From positions 126,001 to 190,000 of the forward strand of contig JABMCL010003715.1 of the NCBI GenBank assembly GCA_018857735.1: a DNA stretch of 64,000 nucleotides, given 5' to 3'. Below are positions 54,930-64,000 of the stretch, in pieces. Every line of letters starts with the position of its first letter. The stretch's first letter is position 1. The position numbers and the translations under genes were made by a program. The notes below the pieces were generated by a model. The model had not been told where the DNA came from. It did not search any database and saw only the letters and a list, made by a program, of their open reading frames with translations. The stretch comes from Alviniconcha marisindica (taxonomy: Eukaryota; Mollusca; Gastropoda; Provannidae).

Positions 54930-55640
54930 TTGTTTTTGTTTTTTTGTGGGCGATCGCAACCGATCAGAGCTAGTTTCGACGCATCTTAAGAACCACTTTC
55001 TGACGGCATCTCAAGGAACACTTTTCGACGCCTCTGAAGCACCGCTTTAAATGCCGCCAAGGGCACTTCGACTGCCGACCACACCGATCAGTTCTCGCTT
55101 TGACACATTTTGAAGCACCACTTTAACCGTCTTCATCAGCATTTAGCTCCGGCAATCACACCAATCAGATATCGCTTCAACACACCCGAAGCACCACTTT
55201 ACACGTCTTTGTTGGCACTTAGTTCTCGCGATCACTCCAATCGAATTTAGTTTGTAGGCACATAAAACATCACTGTAAACGTCTGCAAGGGCAATTAGTT
55301 CTGGCGATCAGACCAATCAGATCCCTGGGTACATGTAAATCACCACCTTAAATGTCGTAATCAGTGCTTAGTTCTGGCGATTATAACTATCAGATGTAAT
55401 CTGGACACAAGTAATGCAGCAGTGTAAATGCCTTCATTTTCTGGGGATGAATTTTTCCATTCTTGAGATCACACCAATCAGACCTAGTGTGGATGCATCT
55501 AAAGCAACATTAAGACGTCTTCACGGATTCAGTTAACCCCATTCAGTTCTGGCGACCGCTGCTCATTCCAATCCAATTCCTGCTCTCAATTGTCGCAGCC
55601 AAAAGAATTCCAACGCTCACGTAACACACCAATCACTGTT
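54930..55640. repeat. Degenerate 76-85-bp tandem repeat with CCAAT boxes
   Basis: Diverged units with AGTTCTGGCGATCACACCAA, TCAGAT and AAGCACCACTTTAA. CCAATC cores lie at 55161, 55237, 55313, 55474, 55567 and 55629, with CCGATCAG variants earlier. It lies upstream of the GC-rich block when read along the minus strand. Confidence 0.8.
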
Positions 55641-56778
55641 TAGCGCACCTTTCTGTCACACCAACGGCACGTGAATCAGAACATGCGCCTCAATAAATCA
55701 TAAAGCCCGCTAGTTACCCAACCCACGTATCAGGTGTTGCGTAGGTATTCGGTATGAAGAAACGGTCCTGTGCATATATGAAAATATATTATATGACCAA
55801 TGGGGGCATTCAAAAGCCGACTTGTTGCCTCCCTTTGAATTTCTCTGTTTATACCATATTAATGCACGTTTATATCATCTGTCAAAACTCCATCTCAGAC
55901 AAGAACTAACAGTGCAATAGTTCTTGCGCATTGCTTGCTTCCATGAGGCACCCACGAGCACGAATACCTGTCGGTTGTCTAGTCATGAACACCAGTCGCA
56001 TTTTATCGCACACACAAACACCGAAGTCATCAATATTATGCCTTTTCCATTTATTATTATATTTGTATATGCACTTACGTTTCTTAAAGTTAATAGTCGG
56101 AAACAAGTGGGCAATGAGAGAGACAGAGGGCGAACGCCATTGCGACTACCTCTTTCACAAGCACCAGATGCTGTTTTATTGGAAAACATGACGGCATTGT
56201 ATGGAGTCCGACAGACCTGAACCTCTCTTTTCAACCACACGAAGGAGAAGAATATAAAATTAGATATATGCGGCCGCTCCCCCCCCCCCCCCCCCCCCCC
56301 AAACAGGCACTGGCACAGGTGTATGATGGAGGTAAAACGGGCGTGGGTGTATCATTCATTTAATTAATTAACTGGGAAGTACATTTTGATGAGAACTTTC
56401 ATCATCAATGTAAGGCAAGGGTGAGCACAAGTTAGTTCTTGGATTTTACTACACTCAGAGTGTACTCTGCAATGCTTCTTTTCGAGCCGATTAGTCTACG
56501 GTAGCTTACCGATCAGAAAGTAGTGCGAAAGAACAAGTACAATGATCACTGCATGGTCAGGGAAACCTCTCGACATCCGATAGAACGCTTGGCTTGTTTC
56601 GGAATTAGCAGAAGCAGCCGAGGAAGACCTACTAGAGACAACTTCAAGAAGTAGAAAATGTTCCTTCTGGGGAGGTACGAAACGACGGCGCAGATACTAT
56701 CTGAAAGGCAAAGAGAACTAGAGCAGACGAGTTCAGTCAGTTCAGCCATCTCATTGATGAAACAACAAACGCACTCAC

Positions 56779-57010
56779 GCGAACTCGCGTAAATCCGGTG
56801 TCAGCAACATTGTTGTACCAACCCACATCATCCTGATTTCTACTGATGTCGCAACGTTCAGTCCGTCCGTGACCAAGTCACGCTGTTTTGTATTATATCC
56901 AACCACAATGTGTTCAAATAACACGCAGACACAACTTCGGCTGTTACCCAGACGTAGGCCTACTGCTCAGTCGCGTCCGCCGTGTCGTCTGCGCGGATTG
57001 TCACGTGACA
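56779..57010 (-). promoter_or_regulatory. Alternative candidate promoter with TATA-like element and donor
   Basis: On the minus strand: E-box CACGTGA (about 57001), TATA-like GGATATAATACAAAA (56887-56901), then a donor TTCGC|GTGAGTGCG at 56779/56778. Together this could be a short noncoding first exon. There is no transcript evidence. Confidence 0.3.
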
Positions 57011-57174
57011 AGCTTTTCCTGTACGATTTGAGTCATCTGCTCCCTTCACACACTGCTCTACGAACAGAAGTTTAGTTCTAGCTGTTAATTGATGGATACG
57101 AAAATCGAAGAAGCGGAAGTCGTTGACATTAATGAATATTGGCACAGATTTTGTCAAAGACTGTTTCAGATGGG

Positions 57175-57217
<43 letters not shown>

Positions 57218-57559
57218 TCGGTTGCATGCGTTCTGGGGCTTCTCGCTGTTTGTTAGTAGGCTTATGGATAAACCGTACAGAGCAATGATCTGAAATTCAT
57301 TCTCCTTCGCTCCCTGTAAACGCTGTTAGGTAAACGTGTTCCGTGTCACTTGTTTGTCCGTGTTAATGAGAAAAAAAAAAAAAGACAAGAAACATAGATG
57401 CACATAATAACAATCTGACGGGGAATGCAGCGAATATGGAACTAATTCCACGTAGTACAGTCAGCTGCACGGCGTAGAAAGGTTGTCACAGAAGACTGAT
57501 GGTATTGTTGTCATTTCATCCCCAAAGCTGAATCCATACCAGGATGATTTCCCAACTGT

Positions 57560-57620
57560 ACGCAGTGAGTCTGCTCGAGAGCGGAGAATAGCGCTATATA
57601 AAAGCGATCAACAACAACAA
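57560..57620 (+). mobile_element. SINE-like 3' segment (copy 1)
   Basis: GTCTGCTCGAGAGCG then GAGAATAGCGCTATATAAA, ending in an (AAC)n tail. A second copy lies at 58767-58825. GCGCTATATAAA-type 3' ends are widespread in invertebrate SINEs. Confidence 0.65.
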
Positions 57621-57654
57621 CAACAACAACAACGTGTCATAAATATATGGAACA

Positions 57655-57796
57655 CACAATGGGGTTCTCTTCGTGGTTTTACCGCGAAATAAGGTACCGT
57701 CGTTGGGTCGTCAGCGCGTCTTGACGAACTGGCTATGACAAAGCTTAAACAGCTTGTGTTTCTTATTTCGCGGTAACCCACTAAAACCTCATTGTG
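57655..57796. mobile_element. MITE-like element with about 36-bp terminal inverted repeats
   Basis: The left end CACAATGGGGTTCTCTTCGT...TTACCGCGAAATAAG and the right end CTTATTTCGCGGTAA...CTCATTGTG are inverted repeats with a small indel, in a 142-bp element without coding capacity. Target-site duplication is not clear. Confidence 0.7.
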
Positions 57797-58766
57797 TAAG
57801 CTCCGTTTCTTCCTCGGCTTCTCCATATTTAAAAAAATATTTTTAACACACACACACACGGATGAGAGAGAGAGGGGGGGGGGGGAGAGAGGACAGGGGG
57901 GGGGAGAGAGAGAGGAGAGAGAGAGAGAGAAGAGAGAGAGAGAAGAGAGAGGAGAGAGAAGAGAGAGAGAAGAGAGACCAACCGCGCAAAGAAAACGCAC
58001 CTACAAAAAGAGAAAAAAAAACTGCGTAATAAAGCTTTCCCCCACAATTTTAAAACCCCAAACAAAAACTTCCGTACAATTGAGGAAAAAGACCCCAAAC
58101 ACCCCGGTCACACGTACTGTATACGTGCACAATCATTAATTGCACCAGGCACTGACTGAAAAACTCGCCGCGTTAATTAAACTCGCCGACCCACCGACGA
58201 CACTATCACACCACGCCAGGCGTGCAGTAAACATCAGCAGAGCAGCTCTGACACCCCTGCAATTAATTAAATGGGACCCGCACCCTCCAACCGTGTGGTC
58301 TACGTACAACAGACTGAACTGAACAAGGTTTGCTTGGTAGCACGGTTGCTGGATGCAACCTGCTCCAACCGCGAACGCCAGGCTACCAGGTATGGGGCAA
58401 AAATTCATCAAGCTAAGTTTGATTCCCTGTTCGTGAGACACCTTCGCTTTTAAGGTCTGTTTTGATGGGGAGTGTGACGAGAGAGGGCCATCGTCAATCA
58501 GACGAACACTGGAACTGTTTCAAAGGCAACGCTGGGGAAACTTCTGAGAGACGGGGCGGAGCGTGTATGAACTTTTTTCCAAGCGCACAGATACCACCTT
58601 GAACTGAAGTGAACTGGAGTGTGACGGGGAAAATCAAGTTGAATGAACCGGGAAGGTAGAATTCCTGCTCCAGGCGAGGAGCACAAAGCTATCAATTATT
58701 CTGACGTCTTCCAGGCGAGTTCGGTGCTAAAATAATTCCGCATGCACGAAAAACATACGAGCGCAG

Positions 58767-58825
58767 GGAGTCTGCTCGAGAGCGAAGGGAGAATAGCGCT
58801 ATATAAAGGCGATCACTCGATCAAG
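58767..58825 (+). mobile_element. SINE-like 3' segment (copy 2)
   Basis: Same GTCTGCTCGAGAGCG and GAGAATAGCGCTATATAAA blocks as at 57560, with a slightly different tail (GGCGATCACTCGATC). Confidence 0.65.
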
Positions 58826-58974
58826 CAAATCGATTTCATCCAGCCGATCAATCTGAGCGTCGCTGTTCCAGACAAGGCTTAAGTAAACTGTATTCGGTCA
58901 AATCATCGCCCTGATGTAACCGTCAAGGTTGACTGGACGTTAAAAATCAATTACCTACCTATCTATCGGTCATA

Positions 58975-59989
58975 ACACACGTACAGCGCCGATTCACCAC
59001 CGTACCCTCTATCCCCACTAATGTGGCCACAGTGTTCAACCCCTCTGAGGATGGCTGGCCCGGAAGAAATAAAACCTTCAGGGCACAGCTACCCTGTTTT
59101 CTACCCAGCTCCTGCTCAATGTCTCACTGTGGCCATGGTGTTCAGCCTCTCTGATGATACCTAGCCCGGAAAAAACACACCTAAAGCCTTCGGGGTTCCA
59201 CCCCGTTTTCTACCTGTATGCCTGCTCATTGCCGCAATGTGGTTACGGTGTTTCACCCTCACTGTGTTCATGGCGTTGACCCTCTCTGACGACAGCTAGC
59301 CCGGATTTAAAAAACAAAACGAACGACAACAACAAAAAAACACTAAATAAATTATAAAGCCTTCAGGGTTCCACCCCGTTTTCTACCTGTACACCTGCTC
59401 ATTGCCACAATGTGGTTACGGTGTTTCACCCTCTCTGAAGATTCGCTAGCCCGCGCGAAATGAAACCTTCCGGGTGCAAACCTGTTATCTGCCTAGCTCC
59501 TTCCTTGTGGCTATGGTGTTCATTCACCCTTTCTGTTGATGGCTAGCCCGGAAGAAATAAAACCTCCAGGGTGCAAACCCGTTTTCTGCCTAGCTCCTGC
59601 TCAATGTGGCTATGGTGTTCACCTTTTTTTAATGATAGCTGCTAGCTCGGGAGAAATGAAACCTTCCGGGCGCAAACCCGTTTGCTACCTAGCTCCTTCC
59701 TTGTGGCTATGGTGATGGCTAGCCCGGAAGGAATAAAACCTTCAGGGCACTACTCCGCTTTCTACCTAGCTGCTGTTCACTGCCCCATCGTCGCCATGGT
59801 GTTCACTCTCTCTATCAATTAACTAGCCCTGGAAAAAATAAGCCCTTCCGGGTACAACTCTTTTTTTCTTTTTTTAATCTAGTGCCTGCTCGATGCCTCA
59901 ACGTGGCCATGGTGTTCACTCTCTCTGATGATTAGCTAGCCCGGGGAAAATTAACCCTTCCGGCTGCAACCTTCTTCTTTTTTCCTTCT

Positions 59990-60083
<94 letters not shown>

Positions 60084-60370
60084 TGCTCATTGCCCCAATG
60101 TGGCCATGGTGTTCACTCTCTCTGATAATTAGCTATCCCCGGGGGAAATAAACACTTCCGGGTGCTACCCCGTTTTCTTGGTGTGTGTGTGTGTGTGTGT
60201 GTGTGTGCCTACAGCCTGCTCATTGCCTCAGTGTGGCCATGGTGTTCACCCTCTCTGATGATTAGCTAGCCCCCGGGGGAAATGAAACCTCCACCTGAGT
60301 GCAGCCCCATATTTTTTTATATTTTTTTATATATTTTTACCTAGTGCCTTCTCATTGCCCAATCTTCCGT
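58975..60370. repeat. About 105-130-bp tandem repeat, roughly 10 copies
   Basis: Units with GTGGCCATGGTGTTCACTCT, CTGATGATTAGCTAGCCCGG, AAATAAAACCTTCAGGGT and CCGTTTTCTACCTAG. Two copies are interrupted by expanded (TG)n tracts. Confidence 0.95.
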
Positions 60371-60679
60371 AACGGCGGTGCCTGATCCGTTATCTCTGGA
60401 GGCAGGATTTTCCGTGGGCACACATACACCCACCTACCAGTGTACCACACTGACGCGTGAGAAACTCATTACCTCCCTCGGAACCGAAGCTGCCTCAGGC
60501 GACCCGTCACGGAGCAAGAGCAAGTCGCAGGCTACACGTACTGCCTTCCAGTTCCTCTTTCCCTTCGCACCTTCCCCAAACGACAGGTGTGTTCGCACAT
60601 TTTGCATTCTGCCTACCACCTGCTTAGAGTTTAGAGCCCGTTTTATTAGCTTTTTTTAGGTTTAAGGTGGCAGATCTCT

Positions 60680-60750
60680 CTCCACCCCCCCCCCCCCCCC
60701 CCCCCCCCCCCCCTTTTTTTATTTGCTTCATCGGGTTATGGCCAGGGAGG

Positions 60751-60824
<74 letters not shown>

Positions 60825-60962
60825 AAACACTTAAAAAATAAATCGGTACAGCTGTCTTCGTATTTTCATTCAGGTTTGTTTCTATTTGCAACTGTACAAA
60901 ACGGTTTTGATTCAACTGGCTCAACCCCATTGTTACAGATCATGCTCTGGAGAAGAAAAACA

Positions 60963-61010
<48 letters not shown>
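60680..61010. repeat. Poly-C, (GA)n and (TC)n tracts
   Basis: A poly-C run (60685-60713), a GA run (60755-60825) and a TC run (60965-61008) separated by unique sequence. The GA and TC runs are complementary and could pair. Confidence 0.95.
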
Positions 61011-61011
<1 letters not shown>

Positions 61012-61864
61012 CGTGTTGTTGTCGTTGTTGCTCACTGCTGTCCCCACCTCCGCATCTGTGAATTTTGTTATTCAGCTAGCTACGTGCGGTGTGCTTGCGG
61101 TCCACCATCGCTGGTGCGCTGAGACACTGCTCTGGTGGAATAATCGATTGGTTCTTGGTATACGTAACGCCAGCTCCGCGGAGAAGGCCATGCATAATAT
61201 CAGGGAGAAGCACAGGTTATCATATGACGAGCAAAAGTTCACCTGTCTCCAACACACGTCGCACGGCGTCTCCCGTTACATAAGGGCACAAGTCGCCTCG
61301 AGTTGTTATTATGACGACTAATTTAAATTTCTTTTCAACCGCTCTGTCTTCTTCCTTCTTCTTCTCTTCCCCCCACACCCCGTTTTCTATATCACCATTA
61401 TATTCAGTTTTATTCAGTTCTAGCATCAGAAGTAATAATAATCATATTAATAATGGATACTTGGAGCGCCTCACTCTTACAGGCCCTAAGCGCTAACATA
61501 TTCTTTAAATGTACATGCTTTCAAGATCCAATGCACACACCAGAGAGAGAGAGACAGACAGTCTAAACGGTAACACTAACAGTCGTCATATTCAGTACTG
61601 GTAGCGTACGTTCGCTGTATAACTCAGGGCTTTAATTTACTGCGCGGCGGCGCTCTGGGTTCAACCCGAGATAAAGAGCGCGTATTACTCATCATCACCA
61701 CCATACTAATTTACTAAATCCAAAGGTTTGTTTCATTCAAACTTCAAAGGGCCCCGTCAGAACTGCTTTCCGCTGCGGCAATCTTCATGACATGACAAAC
61801 TTCAAAGCCCTGAAGGTTGAATGCACCTGCAGGAGTGGCCAGTAACACTGCACTTGTCGACAAC
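61011..61864. other. Unassigned upstream sequence
   Basis: Unique sequence with a GGTTCAACCCGAG B-box-like string at about 61657 but no full tRNA. No gene is supported. Confidence 0.5.
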
Positions 61865-62135
61865 AGTAGGTGCAGGTGGAGGGAAACGGTTGCACACGCT
61901 ACCCGCTGACCCAAAATTGGGTGAACCTCAAGGTGTTAGCTGGGGAACTTGTATACAACAGCGTGTATAGGTGGAGGGAAACGGCTGCACACGCTACCCG
62001 CTGACCCAAAATTGGGTGAACCTCAAGGTGTTAGCTGGGGAACTTGTATACAACAGTGTGTACAGGTGGAGGGAAATGGTTGCACACGCTACCCGCTGAC
62101 CCGCCACTGGGTGACCCTCAAGGTGTTAGCAAAAG
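61865..62135. repeat. About 95-bp tandem repeat, 3 copies
   Basis: Units with AGGTGGAGGGAAACGGTTGC, ACACGCTACCCGCTGACCC and GTGAACCTCAAGGTGTTAGC. A diverged relative (GTTGCACATGCTACC, TGAACCTCAAGG) occurs at 13570-13625, so the unit is a dispersed repeat. Confidence 0.92.
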
Positions 62136-62381
62136 AAACAAACTACCATACTTTGGTAACTGTTTGTTGATGTTGTGATGGCGATGATGGCGACGATAAT
62201 GTGATAATGGTGATGGCCATCACCAAACACTGTAGTACCACAACCGGGTGATTTCGTTTGGTGGATGACTTGGGTTTAGATGGCTCTCATTTTGGAAACA
62301 AAATAAATTTAACACAAAGCAAGCGCAACTACTACCACTGGTCCACACTTTTGGTCCACAGAAATCACATCATATGGGGAG

Positions 62382-62445
<64 letters not shown>

Positions 62446-62884
62446 TGGTGGTGGGGGTGGGGGAGAACCTCCTCCGGAAAAACAGCCTATATTTTCACAT
62501 CCCTTGATCACAGTGTCTACATTCGGAAGTTGGCATTCACAACATGTGCACACGTTTACACTTGCATTAAAATGCATCCGGCCCAAGGAAGTATACAACG
62601 ATTTCCGAGGAATCACACTGTGTCTGTGTACGTGTTCAACTTTAAGTACGAAGAAAGCCACACAGCATCACACTGGAAAAAATATGGAAAGAAACATCCA
62701 TCACAAATTCGTACCACCCACAAGCTGAGAGCTCTGTTGCGTTACTCCAAGGCAATATACACCCCGTAAACTCTGCAAAATGCAACTCCACTAACAAATC
62801 GTTTTGTGCATTCTAATCCATTTTTTCCTCGGGAAGATCCAACAGCCTAAACAGCAAACAGCTTATCAACTGCAATCACAACAC

Positions 62885-63150
62885 TTCGTCAGTCATCCAA
62901 TGGGAACAGACGACAACGAAACGCTCATCTCAGACACCGACCTCAACGCACTAAGTCTATCATCCAATGAGAACAGACGACAACGAAACGCTCATCTCAG
63001 ACACTGACCTCAACGCACTAAGTCAATCATCCAATGGGAACAGACGACAACAAAACGCTCATCTCAGACACTAGCCTCAACGCACTAAGTCAATCATCCA
63101 ATGGGAACAGACGACAACGAAACACACATGTAGAAACCGACCTCAGTACT
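62885..63150. repeat. 67-bp tandem repeat, 4 copies, each with a CCAAT box
   Basis: CCAAT cores at 62897, 62964, 63031 and 63098, exactly 67 bp apart, within CATCCAATGGGAACAGACGA and CGCTCATCTCAGACACTGAC. Confidence 0.96.
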
Positions 63151-63274
63151 CTAAGCAACGATTTGTCCATCACATTTAGTCAATCATCATCATCCAATCA
63201 AACCTGAGAAGTAGAAGAAGAAAGCCTATTTGAACTCTGGTGTTTTTGTAAACAACGTAAAGTTCAGCGTTTTC

Positions 63275-63342
<68 letters not shown>

Positions 63343-63611
63343 GCGTTCGCGTTCTCAGTATTATAAGCAACGATTAGTCCACCACATTCAGTAAATTGCC
63401 CTATCAAACTTTCAACTTCGCTTCAAGAGTCGAAGAGGAAAACGAAGAAAGTCTATTCTGAACTCTGTAGGCAATGTAAAGTTCCGTGTTTTTAACACAC
63501 ACATACACATCGCGTTCTGCAAATCGTATCGCTTTGCTGTTGTTGTTCTGTTGTTGTTGTTGTCTCAGTGTTCTTGGGGTCCCATTATAATATCCAGACC
63601 CCCAGCAGGAA

Positions 63612-63780
63612 CTCACTCCTACGACAGAGCTGCGTAAGCCGGCCCGGCGCTGTTGCCGTGAGGTGTGACACAGGTTTGTTGTAGAACAGCGGCAGCCTGA
63701 GTGGGGTTCACGCCAGTCCACTTGGGAGCTCGCCCCCTTTGGCTGAGTTAGGCACACCACCACCTCTACCAGTCTTGCGG
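63612..63780 (-). other. Candidate noncoding 5' exon
   Basis: The minus strand shows a good acceptor (TCTCTTTTTCGCCGCTGCAG) and a donor (GTAGGA|GTGAGTTCC) bounding about 169 bp that contains no ATG. It could be a 5' UTR exon of NCOR or of a gene starting outside the window. Splicing is unproved. Confidence 0.3.
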
Positions 63781-63836
63781 CTGCAGCGGCGAAAAAGAGA
63801 CACTGAGAGTGGCGGTGGTCTCGCGCGCGCGCGCGC

Positions 63837-63901
<65 letters not shown>

Positions 63902-64000
63902 TGTGTCTGTGTCCGTGCGCGCGTGCGCACGCAAGTTGTAAGCTTGGCGGCACAGTTGCGAGTACCGTGTGAGAGAAATTTTCACCGCTGACGCGGCTTC

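Noticed and set aside
56077..56180. Possible small exon on the minus strand (acceptor AATAAAACAG, donor AAC|GTAAGT)
   Set aside because: Splice signals look good, but the reading frames contain stops and nothing resembles the NCOR N-terminus.
58136..58441. 101-codon minus-strand open frame
   Set aside because: No domain, no codon bias I can see, and flanked by repeat-derived sequence.
60378..60659. 93-codon plus-strand frame and a 61-codon minus frame
   Set aside because: Some non-repetitive composition and a donor-like GGGAG|GTAATG on the minus strand, but no homology recognised and no matching splice partner.
61640..61690. GGTTCAACCCGAG string suggesting a tRNA
   Set aside because: B-box-like only; no A box or pairing arms at the right distance.

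Overview
The window is animal genomic DNA, most probably from a mollusc and likely a gastropod. It is intron-rich, full of (CA)n, (GA)n and poly-C/G tracts, and carries short dispersed repeats of the kind common in gastropod genomes (the species call is inference). It is dominated by one gene on the minus strand: the single invertebrate nuclear receptor corepressor, orthologous to vertebrate NCOR1 and NCOR2/SMRT and to insect Smrter. I could join 38 exons between 52768 and 1915. Every splice phase matches, and the joined reading frame is 8,799 nt (2,932 codons plus stop) with no internal stop. The start codon was not found.

Layout, 5' to 3' along the gene (high to low coordinates). 64000-52769: upstream DNA with candidate promoters and 5' exons, several tandem arrays, SINE copies and a MITE. 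52768-43968: N-terminal repression region, including the coiled coil that in vertebrates binds TBL1 and GPS2. 39830-36226: SANT1/deacetylase-activation domain that docks HDAC3. 35090-34936: polyglutamine tract. 32093-26923: a cysteine-rich module absent from vertebrate NCORs. 25987-25471: SANT2 (histone-interaction) domain. 23768-10858: long Ser/Pro/Gln-rich scaffold with GSI motifs. 19952-19783, 9323-8856 and 7782-7598: three CoRNR-type nuclear-receptor docking motifs. 3611-1915: large last exon ending in the conserved NCOR C-terminus. Below 1915: 3' UTR with a possible poly(A) signal near 1500.

The protein is a nuclear scaffold. Unliganded nuclear receptors bind the C-terminal CoRNR boxes, while the N-terminal half recruits and activates HDAC3 together with TBL1/GPS2, giving local histone deacetylation and repression. 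I saw no convincing second gene.

The most unusual features are the Cys-rich module between the SANT domains and a set of local duplications that have copied splice sites of the exons around it. Others are a 22-copy array supplying branch-point-like motifs before an acceptor without a pyrimidine tract, a CCAAT-box array upstream of the gene, and an alternative donor that would add an in-frame stop before the last exon. Introns not listed separately hold only splice signals and simple-sequence tracts that I can recognise.
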